A stretch of DNA of 22,834 nucleotides from an uncultured bacterium (GTDB lineage Bacteria > Cloacimonadota > Cloacimonadia > Cloacimonadales > Cloacimonadaceae), in the NCBI GenBank assembly GCA_938009275.1, contig CALLHY010000048.1, forward strand, positions 1 through 22,834, in the 5' to 3' direction. The notes under the pieces were generated by a model. That model was given only the letters and a program-made list of their open reading frames with translations, searched no databases and was not told the origin of the DNA. Of the stretch, positions 1-7,760 are shown piece after piece. The position numbers and the translations under genes were made by a program. Within the stretch, counting starts at the first letter, position 1; each line of letters opens with the position of its first letter.

Positions 1-47
1 CTGGACAGGACTTTCACCTGTCTGATATACAACGCTCACAGGCGCAC
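1..47 (-). mobile_element. Group II intron, 5' end only (runs off contig start)
   Basis: Read on the minus strand, the sequence starting at base 47 begins GTGCGCC and reaches the element GGTGAAAGTCC about 30 nt later. That combination is the 5' start of bacterial group II introns (GUGYG boundary followed by the first domain I helices), and it most resembles the class C (IIC) type. A perfect 6-bp stem (bases 4-9 with 17-22) encloses the GTGAAAGT loop. Only the first 47 nt are present. The rest of the ribozyme and any reverse transcriptase/maturase would lie to the left of base 1. The intron would be transcribed leftward. The recognition is from memory of the family consensus, so the class is tentative. 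The contig probably broke here because the intron is multicopy. Confidence 0.7.
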
Positions 48-122
48 TAACGGAGGTTTCCAATGCTACGGAAGAAAGGTAGATGGGTTAAAATCAGGTC
101 GGTGGTTTGGAAACATCCGTTA
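48..122. repeat. Long imperfect inverted repeat beside the intron (possible target hairpin or attC-like site)
   Basis: Bases 48-63 pair with 107-122: 15 of 16 positions match, with a single mismatch (G55 with A115), around a loop of about 43 nt. The pairing can be continued by 5 bp into the intron tip (43-47 with 124-128) past one bulged C at 123. On the minus strand the distal arm ends CCGTTA immediately before the intron start. IIC introns are known to insert just after a hairpin, either a terminator or the bottom strand of an integron attC site. There is no U-tract, so this is not a normal terminator. The 75-nt length and the GTTA/TAAC ends recall attC, but the R-box consensus is not matched perfectly. 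Identity is unresolved. Confidence 0.6.
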
Positions 123-315
123 CGTGCGAGTGTCGCTGTAGTCCTTTTGGCACTGAAGCAAGAGAATAAGTCATAGATGGGATATGCCAAATCGACTCCA
201 GGCTCAGTAAAGGTGATACTGAGACACTATGGCAAGTGCCTGCACGGGACTCCAGAATCAGCATTGGGATCGTCTAACGTTTAACATCTAACGTCTAACT
301 TAGACTCGTTAACCA
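123..315. other. Non-coding stretch with hairpins
   Basis: No credible gene lies between the inverted repeat and the end of the YitT gene. A perfect 7-bp hairpin is at 203-209 with 217-223 (CTCAGTA/TACTGAG), flanked by an outer TGCCA (185-189) and TGGCA (230-234) pair. The octamer GACTCCAG occurs at 194-201 and again at 248-255. The stretch may be part of the same structured or repetitive element as the inverted repeat. I could not match it to tRNA, tmRNA, RNase P RNA or SRP RNA. Confidence 0.4.
273..300. repeat. Four-copy heptamer tandem repeat
   Basis: Four consecutive 7-nt units follow the pattern TYTAACN: TCTAACG, TTTAACA, TCTAACG, TCTAACT. Read on the minus strand the unit is NGTTARA, giving repeated GTTAGA. 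It lies in non-coding DNA just downstream of the YitT gene. Short heptamer runs of this kind could be replication slippage products; no function is evident. Confidence 0.75.
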
Positions 316-1272
316 CTAGCTATCGCTGAGATTAATCTTGCGGGACTTGAACCCATAGCCCAGAACATCATACACATCAGTAAGAATCATGAATGCATCG
401 GGGTCTATTTCCTTTACGATATCGGTAAGTTGGGGAACCTGACGGCGGTTCAACACGCAGAAGAGGACGTTGGTATCCCTTTGGTTAAATCCTCGCATGC
501 CTTTAAGATATGTAACGCCCCTATCTAATCTTTCGTATATCTCGTCACGGATTTCGTCCACTTCATCGGATATAATGTAAACCCCTTTTATATAGGGCAG
601 ACCTTCGCTGGCGAGATCAGTAATCTTGGTGGTGATAAAGAGATTCAGATAGCCCCAGATTAGCAGTTTCAAATCACCAAGAATGAAAGCAACCAGTAGT
701 ATAATACCAGTTTCTACTATATAGTAACCCATGCCAATCGAGATGTTGGCTTTTTGTTTGATAAGTGCCACCGGTATATCTGTTCCGCCTGTAGAGCCAC
801 GAAATCGGAAGATAAGCCCCAAGCCAATACCAAGCATAACGCTTCCGGCAATTGCACTTAAGAATAAATCATCGGGAGAAAGCATGGCATATATCACTCT
901 GCCATTCACGAAGTGCGTGTATGGTGCCAAATCGGCTATGAATCCCAGTTTATGTAGCATTGGCAGGCTTAAAATGTCGGTCATGAGCGCACTAACCAAC
1001 ATGCCATACAGGCTTTTACTGCCAAATGACTTGCCGATAAAAATGAAGCTGATAACAAAAAGCGGGATGTTTATGGCTATCATCGATAGACCGTTGGGTA
1101 TGCCAAAGAGGCTATTAATAATCTGTGATAAACCGCCCACACCACCGGGTGCCATGTTGTATGGCAATAAAAACCACGAATACCCTATGGCGAAGAATAT
1201 GGAGGCGAATACAATACCCACAAAATGGGTAAGCTCTCTCTTTATGCGTTGCTTCTTGCTAAGCTTTTTCAT
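316..1272 (-). CDS. YitT family membrane protein (DUF161 plus DUF2179)
   Basis: 318-residue inner-membrane protein. The N-terminal two thirds carry about five or six hydrophobic segments and the glycine-rich stretch NMAPGGVGGLSQI, typical of the YitT/DUF161 membrane domain. The last 90 or so residues, with a GVTYLKGMRGF motif, form the soluble DUF2179 domain. The length and two-domain order are those of full-length YitT proteins. The exact transport or signalling role of the family is not established, so I give none. The start is supported by AGGAG 8 nt upstream, and a near-consensus promoter sits about 50 nt upstream of the ATG. It is a single-gene unit, divergent from the nucleoside kinase gene. 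Confidence 0.92.
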   Translation of the reverse strand: MKKLSKKQRIKRELTHFVGIVFASIFFAIGYSWFLLPYNMAPGGVGGLSQIINSLFGIPNGLSMIAINIPLFVISFIFIGKSFGSKSLYGMLVSALMTDILSLPMLHKLGFIADLAPYTHFVNGRVIYAMLSPDDLFLSAIAGSVMLGIGLGLIFRFRGSTGGTDIPVALIKQKANISIGMGYYIVETGIILLVAFILGDLKLLIWGYLNLFITTKITDLASEGLPYIKGVYIISDEVDEIRDEIYERLDRGVTYLKGMRGFNQRDTNVLFCVLNRRQVPQLTDIVKEIDPDAFMILTDVYDVLGYGFKSRKINLSDS

Positions 1273-1320
1273 TGGTTATGCTCCTGCTAATCGGTTATGC
1301 TGTTACTATTAGGTTTTACT

Positions 1321-1349
1321 ATTATACAAACTGAAACAAAGTGCTTCAA
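1321..1349 (-). promoter_or_regulatory. Sigma-70-like promoter for the YitT gene
   Basis: On the minus strand TTGAAG (1344-1349) and TATAAT (1321-1326) are separated by exactly 17 nt. The -10 is a perfect match and the -35 keeps TTGA. Transcription would begin near 1314, giving a leader of about 40 nt before the ATG at 1272. This is the best-looking promoter in the 161-nt divergent gap; none as good is seen for the rightward kinase gene. Confidence 0.6.
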
Positions 1350-1433
1350 AGAGCTGAATGCATTCTGCATATCGCTTGACTAAATGGCACAGGTATATTT
1401 TCTGACATCCTCTATAAAAGCAAGGAATTAAAT

Positions 1434-3095
1434 ATGATTATCGACATCAGATTAGACGGCGTGAAACACAGCTTGATCGAGCTGGAAAAGCCCCGCTCAA
1501 TAGCTAACATTATAAAAGGCACAGACATCGATCGTAACCTTGTTCTGTCCTACAAAATAAACCATCGGGAATATGTCAATGAAGATTACGTTCCCGATCG
1601 GGAAACACTAGTAAACTGCATCACCTCCGAGCACATGGAAGGGAATAGAATATATCAAGACTCGGCGATATTTATAATGGCAAAAGCACTATATACCCTG
1701 ATGGGAAATGAGCATTCACTGGTAATAGAGCATTCTATCGGTGATGGCGTATTCTGCGAAGTGTTTAATACCAATAATTTCACCGAAAGTGATTGCGCAC
1801 GGCTGAAGGAAGAAATGCTGCGGATTGTTCAGGCAGACTTGCCCATCGACCGCATAGAAGTGAAGACCGATGAGGCAATAGATATCTTTAATGCCATGGC
1901 GCGGAAAGACATAGTAAAAAACTTGAAATACAATTACCGTGAGTCTGTGTTTATATATAGATGCGGTAAGTATTACGACAGATTCATACGTCCGCTGGCA
2001 GACAGAACCAGTATGATAAAGAACTTCGACATTGTTTTCCATGCTCCGGGCTTTATCCTAAGATTTCCCAAGCCGGATGTCAGCGGCAAAGTAAAGCCAT
2101 TTCAACTGCCAAAGAAGGTATTCGCATTACATCAAGAACACGATAAATGGCTGGATATCTTGCGGGTGCATAACATACTGGATGTGAACAAACTGATAGA
2201 TAATTACGAGATATCGCAGTTCATCCTGGTAGAAGAAGCATTGCATGAGAAGAAGATAGCAGAGATAGCTGCCGACATAGTAACCCATAAAGACGTAAAG
2301 CTAATTCTGATAGCCGGGCCTTCATCATCAGGAAAAACCACCTTTGCCAAGCGGCTTAGCGTTCAGCTTCAAGCCAGCAAAGCCAAGCCCATAGTTATAG
2401 GGATGGATGATTACTTTATAAATCGTGATAAAACCGCCAGAAAAGATAATGGTGACTTTGACTTTGAATCCATCTATGCCATGGACTTGGAGTTCTTGAA
2501 TTTACAGCTAACTCAATTGCTAAACGGCGAGCAAATTGAACTGCCTCATTATGACTTTACCCGGGGAGTACGGCGCAGAAGCAATAACTATGTGAAGCTG
2601 GGAAAGGACAACGTGGTGATAATGGAAGGTATTCATGGTCTGAACGATATGTTAACCGAGGCGATACCATCCAATAGAAAGGTAAAGATATACATTAGCG
2701 CATTGAACCAATTAAACATAGACAATCATAACCGGATACCTACTACAGACTGTAGGTTGCTGCGCCGCATAATTCGTGACCATCAATATCGGGGCTATAG
2801 CGCAGAAGAGACCATAGTGCGCTGGCGCGATGTGCGTGAAGGCGAAGAGAAGAACATATTCCCCTATCAGGAAAATGCGGATTATATGTTTAACAGCAGC
2901 TTAACATTTGAGCTTGGAGTTTTGCGGAAGCATGCCTGGAAACTTTTGGAACATGTTCCACCCAGTTCCTCAGCATACATGGAGGCAAATCGTCTTTTGT
3001 ACCTTATCTCGCACAGCAAAGACATTGCCGATTCTCTGGTGCCATATAACTCCATTATCAGAGAATTTACCAACGGCAGTATATTCCGTTACTAA
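1434..3095 (+). CDS. Nucleoside kinase, uridine-kinase-like with ThrRS-like N-terminal region
   Basis: 553 residues. The C-terminal half is a PRK/uridine kinase-type P-loop kinase: Walker A GPSSSGKTT at about residue 296, then DDYF and the HYDFT region typical of uridine/cytidine kinases, so phosphorylation of a nucleoside (probably uridine) with a nucleoside triphosphate is the likely reaction. The N-terminal ~230 residues resemble the TGS and second additional (SAD-like) domains of threonyl-tRNA synthetase, including an EHSIGDGVFCE segment. This is a known architecture of a nucleoside kinase family in Bacteroidota and Firmicutes. A weak AAGGAA ribosome site precedes the ATG. It heads the run of plus-strand genes, and mutL begins 5 nt after its stop. 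Substrate specificity cannot be read from sequence. Confidence 0.85.
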   Translation: MIIDIRLDGVKHSLIELEKPRSIANIIKGTDIDRNLVLSYKINHREYVNEDYVPDRETLVNCITSEHMEGNRIYQDSAIFIMAKALYTLMGNEHSLVIEHSIGDGVFCEVFNTNNFTESDCARLKEEMLRIVQADLPIDRIEVKTDEAIDIFNAMARKDIVKNLKYNYRESVFIYRCGKYYDRFIRPLADRTSMIKNFDIVFHAPGFILRFPKPDVSGKVKPFQLPKKVFALHQEHDKWLDILRVHNILDVNKLIDNYEISQFILVEEALHEKKIAEIAADIVTHKDVKLILIAGPSSSGKTTFAKRLSVQLQASKAKPIVIGMDDYFINRDKTARKDNGDFDFESIYAMDLEFLNLQLTQLLNGEQIELPHYDFTRGVRRRSNNYVKLGKDNVVIMEGIHGLNDMLTEAIPSNRKVKIYISALNQLNIDNHNRIPTTDCRLLRRIIRDHQYRGYSAEETIVRWRDVREGEEKNIFPYQENADYMFNSSLTFELGVLRKHAWKLLEHVPPSSSAYMEANRLLYLISHSKDIADSLVPYNSIIREFTNGSIFRY

Positions 3096-3100
3096 GAACA

Positions 3101-4990
3101 ATGAAGCGCATTAATATCCTATCTGAAGACGTTAGAAACAAGATAGCCGCAGGTGAGGTTATCGAGCGTCCGGCATCGGTAGTAAAAGAACTGGTAGAAA
3201 ACTCATTGGATGCCGGAGCAGATAACATAATAGTGGTAATAGAGAATGGTGGGAAAGACCTTATCCGCATCCTTGACAACGGATCGGGGATGAGTGCTGA
3301 TGATGCCTTGCTTGCCTTTGAACGGCATGCAACCAGCAAGATAAAGACTGTTGAAGACATTATTCAGATAAGCTCGCTGGGTTTTAGGGGCGAAGCATTA
3401 CCCTCCATAGCCTCGGTATCTTCGCTTCATCTTGTTACCCGTAGTGTAGATGAAGACATGGCAACGGTTATTGAGTTCAATGCGGGTAAACTAATTAATG
3501 TAAGCAAAACCTCAGCGAATACCGGAACGGCGATAACCGTTCGTAACCTGTTTAAAAGCATACCTGCACGCAGGAAGTTCTTACGCAGTTCCGCAGTCGA
3601 ATCGCGCCATGTGCTAAAATACCTGCATTATCAAGCCATACTTTATCCTGATGTTAGTTTCAAGCTGGTAGTGGATGGCAAAGAAAAGCTGTCGTATATT
3701 GGCTCTAATGATCGTAACCAACGCATGAGCGAGGTGTTTGGCAGCGGGTTTTTTAACGATGACATTATCTATATAGACGGTGCCAAAGATGCCTATCAGG
3801 TTAGCGGCTACATTTTTGGACTGGAAGACAGGCACGATAAGCTGATAGATGCCCAATACACATTTATTAATGGGCGGTTCATAAGCGATAAAACCGTTAA
3901 GCACAGCATCAAGAGTGCCTATGAGCCATTCATATTAAAAACGCGTAGCTGGCAAAAGGGAACTACTCCGCCTTACATAATCTTTATCAATGTTCCGCCA
4001 GAGCAGATAGACGTTAATGTGCATCCCGCTAAGATGGAAGTGCGATTTAGGGAAAACCAACTGGTGCATGGGTTAATTTTTGAAACCATCACCAGATCAC
4101 TCAGAAAGTATGAGGAAGATAAGTTTGCCACGGCTAAGCTACGCTTTCAGGCCTTTAATCCTCCCAAACCGACTACGTCGCTGGAACGGGATATCTTTGT
4201 AAAGAACATCGAGGTTCCCCGATACTCCGAGTATAAAAAGGAATATAGCAATCTGTTTCAGGATGATCTATTCAGAAAAGAGGAAGCAGAGCAGCCCAAA
4301 GACATTCCGATTTACAATCCCGATAAAGCTGAGAGTGACGCACCTGAGATTTTTAGCGACCTTCCCAATGATAAGCTGCCATATAACATTCTGCTAAAGA
4401 ATGAAGAGGACTATATTAATCCCTGGCAGTTGCACAATACCTACATTTTTATCCAGGTAGAAGATGGATTGGTGATAATAGACCAGCATGCGGCACATGA
4501 ACGGATAATCTATGAGAAACTTATTCATCGTACAGCCGGAACACCTGCTACACGACAGAAGCTTATAGTGCCTCTGGTGATAGATATTCCGCCATACATA
4601 GCATCTGATACCAGTGAGCTGATCGAGTCAAATCTGGAGCTTTTAGAAAAGATTGGTTTCGTGCTAAAGAAGTTTAGTGGTGAGTCCTTGGTAATTGAAG
4701 AAATACCTGCAGAACTGGGTGACTTTCAGGGTGGCCAGGTGTTTGTAGAGATACTAAAGCAACTGGAGCAAGAGCTGGAAGTGAATGCTGATTTCCGTGA
4801 TAGCCTTGCAAAGTCCATTGCGTGTAAGGCAGCAATAAAGGCGAATCACAAGTTATCACGCAAAGAAATGCTGAACTTGATTAATGATCTCTTTGCCTGC
4901 CACGTTCCCTATTTCTGCCCACATGGGAGACCCTTGATAGTGAAAATGCCACTTAGCGACTTCGAGAAGAAGTTCAAACGCATTGTATGA
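3101..4990 (+). CDS. mutL: DNA mismatch repair protein MutL (endonuclease type)
   Basis: 629 residues, full length. The N-terminal GHKL ATPase domain shows KIAAGEVIERPASVVKELVENSLDAGA, DNGSGM, the TSKI segment and GFRGEAL. A variable linker spans roughly residues 340-430. The C-terminal dimerisation domain carries DQHA-x2-E-x4-E starting at residue 461, an ACKAAIKA segment, and CPHGRP at 606-611. These are the metal-site motifs of MutL homologues with intrinsic nicking endonuclease activity, so strand nicking is probably done by MutL itself and not by a MutH. There is no strong ribosome site, so translation is likely coupled to the kinase gene 5 nt upstream. The stop overlaps the miaA start as ATGA, a conserved mutL-miaA pairing in many bacteria. 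Confidence 0.97.
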   Translation: MKRINILSEDVRNKIAAGEVIERPASVVKELVENSLDAGADNIIVVIENGGKDLIRILDNGSGMSADDALLAFERHATSKIKTVEDIIQISSLGFRGEALPSIASVSSLHLVTRSVDEDMATVIEFNAGKLINVSKTSANTGTAITVRNLFKSIPARRKFLRSSAVESRHVLKYLHYQAILYPDVSFKLVVDGKEKLSYIGSNDRNQRMSEVFGSGFFNDDIIYIDGAKDAYQVSGYIFGLEDRHDKLIDAQYTFINGRFISDKTVKHSIKSAYEPFILKTRSWQKGTTPPYIIFINVPPEQIDVNVHPAKMEVRFRENQLVHGLIFETITRSLRKYEEDKFATAKLRFQAFNPPKPTTSLERDIFVKNIEVPRYSEYKKEYSNLFQDDLFRKEEAEQPKDIPIYNPDKAESDAPEIFSDLPNDKLPYNILLKNEEDYINPWQLHNTYIFIQVEDGLVIIDQHAAHERIIYEKLIHRTAGTPATRQKLIVPLVIDIPPYIASDTSELIESNLELLEKIGFVLKKFSGESLVIEEIPAELGDFQGGQVFVEILKQLEQELEVNADFRDSLAKSIACKAAIKANHKLSRKEMLNLINDLFACHVPYFCPHGRPLIVKMPLSDFEKKFKRIV

Positions 4991-5895
4991 TACCCCTAAT
5001 CGTAATAGAGGGTCCTACTGCTTCCGGTAAGTCCAGGCTTGCCATAGAACTGGCTAGTCACCTTAATACTGAGATTATATCTGCGGATTCACGACAGATA
5101 TATAAATACATGGACATAGGTACCGCCAAGGTTACCAAAGACCAGCTTGCTCAAATACCTCACCACATGATAGATGTGCTAAATCCAGATGAGAGATTTA
5201 ATGCTGGGCAGTTTGCTTTGATGGCTGCCGACATTGCTTCTGATATTTACTCGCGAGAAAAAACACCCATAGTATGCGGGGGAACCGGCCTATATGTACG
5301 AAGTATGTTAGAAGGTTTGTGCCACATACCAGAGATTATACCAGAGATTAAAGAGGAACTGCTAAACAGGCTTGTCACAGAAGGATTGCCAGCATTGTAC
5401 AGTGAACTTATGCTGCTTGATCCTGACTTTGCCAAATCCATAAGCTTAAACGATAAGCAAAGAATTGTGCGTGGACTGGAAGTGGTTATTGGCACAGGCA
5501 CACCTCTCAGCAGGCATTGGCAGGAGCAAATGAGTAAACATAATTACAAGGTGTTTCGGATATTGATATCACCCGAGAGAAAAAGTTTGTATAGCACCAT
5601 TGATAACCGGGTACAACAGATGGTCAGCGAAGGATTGATAGAGGAGATTAAAAGCCTGTTAAACATGGGATATTCAGAAACTTCACCTGGTTTGAGCAGT
5701 TTGGGATACAAGGAGTTCTTCCCTTATATAAATGCTAAGGCAGATTTATCGGAATGCTGTGCATTAGCTGCCCAACATCACAGGAACTATGCGAAAAGGC
5801 AGGTAACCTGGTATCGGAAATGCACATTCGATTTGACACTAAGCTCTCCATTGGTTAATATATCAGAAATATCCAAATCGATAGATTATCATTGA
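4987..5895 (+). CDS. miaA: tRNA dimethylallyltransferase MiaA
   Basis: 302 residues, normal length. It transfers a dimethylallyl group to N6 of adenosine 37 in tRNAs that read codons starting with U. Visible motifs are the P-loop GPTASGKS (9-16), DSRQIYK (34-40) with the catalytic Asp, the GGTGLYV strand near residue 97, and the C-terminal AKRQVTWYRK segment that contacts tRNA. The start ATG overlaps the mutL stop codon by 4 nt, indicating translational coupling. Confidence 0.97.
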   Translation: MIPLIVIEGPTASGKSRLAIELASHLNTEIISADSRQIYKYMDIGTAKVTKDQLAQIPHHMIDVLNPDERFNAGQFALMAADIASDIYSREKTPIVCGGTGLYVRSMLEGLCHIPEIIPEIKEELLNRLVTEGLPALYSELMLLDPDFAKSISLNDKQRIVRGLEVVIGTGTPLSRHWQEQMSKHNYKVFRILISPERKSLYSTIDNRVQQMVSEGLIEEIKSLLNMGYSETSPGLSSLGYKEFFPYINAKADLSECCALAAQHHRNYAKRQVTWYRKCTFDLTLSSPLVNISEISKSIDYH

Positions 5896-5903
5896 CCGAG
5901 GGA

Positions 5904-6740
5904 ATGATGCAGATTGTCGCGAAAGTTTTTAACCATGAGATTAGACAGAAGGACGTAGAGTATGAGTGCCTACGTTGTAAGAAACGCCCCACTGAAGACA
6001 ATAGCAAAGCGGCTTTGAATCGCTTGATAGACCGTTGTTTGCTGTTTGAGCAAGCATTACTAAGCGGAATAAGCGTTAGTGACAGTGAGTATGAGAGTGC
6101 GCTTATGGAACTGATTGAAGAAGATGAGCCATTGGGTTTGCCCAGTGAAGCCATTCAAGAGCTTAGTGCTATGGAACTGGAAACCAAGCTAAAGCGTAAA
6201 CTAATCATTCAGAAATACATAAAGAGCATATGCCCCAAGGATATTACCAATATCTCACCAAAACTGCATGAGCTATATGAAGAGAACAAAGATATCTTTT
6301 TAAGCGTTGAAAGCGTTAGATGCTCACACATATTGGTTAAAGATGCTGAGGATGCCAAAAGCAAAGCGGATGAAATAAGGGCTTCCATAAGCTCAGCCAG
6401 CGACTTTTTAAGAACCAGCCAAACTTGTTCAGACTGCCCCAGTAATGCCACATGTGGGGATTTGGGTTGGTTCCCACGCGGCAAGATGATCCCCGAAATC
6501 GATGAAGTAGCTTTCAATATGAACATAGGCGAAATCAGCCAGCCATTCAAGTCTTCCTATGGCTATCATATTCTTATGCTTACTGACAAAAAAGAATCTA
6601 CCTGCATCCCTTTTGAAGATATAAAGGACAGTCTGCATGCCCGTATGCGGCAGATTGAATGCGAATTCATTATCAACAAGCATATTCTGGAACTCCGCAT
6701 CCAATACGCGGATAAGATCGTTATTACCAGTAACGAATAG
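5904..6740 (+). CDS. Parvulin-type peptidyl-prolyl cis-trans isomerase
   Basis: About 278 residues. The rotamase (PpiC) domain starts near residue 139 with VRCSHILV and continues through SDCPS, GDLGWFPRG, the EVAFNMNIGEIS segment and SSYGYHIL, all classic parvulin positions. The N-terminal half is a helical SurA/NifM-like region. No signal peptide or membrane anchor is seen, so the protein appears cytoplasmic, unlike SurA or PrsA. It is rich in cysteine: CxxC at 22-25 and C175, C178, C184 inside the rotamase domain. A TTG at 5892 would overlap the miaA stop but lacks a ribosome site; GAGGGA at 5898-5903 favours ATG 5904 or, better spaced, ATG 5907. Confidence 0.88.
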   Translation: MMQIVAKVFNHEIRQKDVEYECLRCKKRPTEDNSKAALNRLIDRCLLFEQALLSGISVSDSEYESALMELIEEDEPLGLPSEAIQELSAMELETKLKRKLIIQKYIKSICPKDITNISPKLHELYEENKDIFLSVESVRCSHILVKDAEDAKSKADEIRASISSASDFLRTSQTCSDCPSNATCGDLGWFPRGKMIPEIDEVAFNMNIGEISQPFKSSYGYHILMLTDKKESTCIPFEDIKDSLHARMRQIECEFIINKHILELRIQYADKIVITSNE

Positions 6741-6824
6741 CCCTTTTGCCCTGTTATACGCTTAGCTGGGCGATATCCCTTTTGTACACACGATTAGATT
6801 AAGAATACATAAACGAGGATTTAC

Positions 6825-7757
6825 ATGAGATACGACATTATTATCATAGGCGGAGGCCCTGCGGGCTTGAGTGCAGCCATATACAGTGCCCGGGGTGGAC
6901 TAAAGACAGCTGTCTTTGAAAAGGCTTTTATTGGTGGGCAGATAACCGTTACCGACGAAGTGGAAAACTATCCCGGCTTTGAAGAGCCATTATCAGGATT
7001 TGAACTAACAGAAAAGATGAGGCTGCAAGCAGAACGCTTTGGTACCAAGTTTCATGACGAAGAGATAACCGCCATAGGTCTCGAAGGTTTATGCAAGATT
7101 ATTCAGACCAAAGACAATACCTATAGGGCTAAGTCGGTAATAATATGCACAGGCGCACATCCTCGCAGACTTAATGTTCCCGGTGAAGAGCCCTTTACAG
7201 GCCGCGGAGTATCTTATTGTGCTACCTGTGATGGGGCCTTGTATCGAGATAAAATAGTTGCTGTAGTCGGTGGTGGTGATTCTGCCATCGAAGAGGGATT
7301 ATTCCTCACCCGCTTCGCCAAAAAGGTAATAGTAGTGCATCGCCGGGACAGCCTTAGAGCGCAAAAGATTATTCAGGAACGTGCCTTCAAGAACCCCAAG
7401 ATGGAATTTGTTTGGGATACAGTGGTACAGGAGATCAGGGGGGATAGCAAGGTTAAGGAACTGGAACTATATAACCGTAAAACAAATCAGATAACCCATA
7501 TACCTGTGGATGGAGTTTTTATATACGTTGGCATCTTGCCTAACAACGAATTGCTTGAATCCAGACTTGAGCTTGATAGCGCAGGATTTGTGTTGACAGA
7601 CGAATACATGCACACCAATGTTCCCGGAATCTATGCAGCAGGGGATATCCGCCATACCGTATTACGCCAGGTAGTTACAGCCACCAGTGACGGAGCAATA
7701 GCAGCCTGGAGTGCAGAGAAGTGGATAATTGAGAATTATGACTCATTGGAAGACTAA
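6825..7757 (+). CDS. trxB: Thioredoxin-disulfide reductase
   Basis: 310 residues, the standard length of low-molecular-weight bacterial TrxB, an FAD enzyme that passes NADPH electrons to thioredoxin. Visible are the FAD-binding GGGPAG (9-14), the redox-active CATC (132-135), the second nucleotide-binding GGGDSA, HRRDSLR matching the HRRxxxR pattern that indicates NADPH rather than NADH, and the C-terminal AGDIR FAD motif. ACGAGG precedes the ATG. The 84-nt gap upstream could hold a promoter, but no clear hexamer pair was found. alaS begins 3 nt after the stop, so the two are cotranscribed. Confidence 0.97.
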   Translation: MRYDIIIIGGGPAGLSAAIYSARGGLKTAVFEKAFIGGQITVTDEVENYPGFEEPLSGFELTEKMRLQAERFGTKFHDEEITAIGLEGLCKIIQTKDNTYRAKSVIICTGAHPRRLNVPGEEPFTGRGVSYCATCDGALYRDKIVAVVGGGDSAIEEGLFLTRFAKKVIVVHRRDSLRAQKIIQERAFKNPKMEFVWDTVVQEIRGDSKVKELELYNRKTNQITHIPVDGVFIYVGILPNNELLESRLELDSAGFVLTDEYMHTNVPGIYAAGDIRHTVLRQVVTATSDGAIAAWSAEKWIIENYDSLED

Positions 7758-7760
7758 AAA

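Noticed and set aside
48..122. Rho-independent terminator as the intron's target.
   Set aside because: The stem is long but the loop is about 43 nt and there is no T-run on either strand, so it does not look like a terminator.
48..189. A minus-strand open frame from a TTG at about 189 through the inverted repeat, ending next to the intron boundary.
   Set aside because: It lies across the long hairpin, lacks a ribosome site, and its stop codon uses the first base of the intron. More likely structured or repeat DNA than a gene.
731..1312. A 193-codon plus-strand open frame opposite the YitT gene.
   Set aside because: It is the mirror of a clear family member, has no family resemblance and no ribosome site; the minus-strand gene explains the region.
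1376..1418. Promoter for the nucleoside kinase from TTGACT (1376-1381) with TATATT or TATAAA.
   Set aside because: Spacers are 12 and 31 nt, outside the workable range, so no promoter is called.
6741..6824. Terminator or promoter between the PPIase gene and trxB.
   Set aside because: Only a 3-bp GGG/CCC stem with a short T-run and no good hexamer pair could be found; too weak to list.
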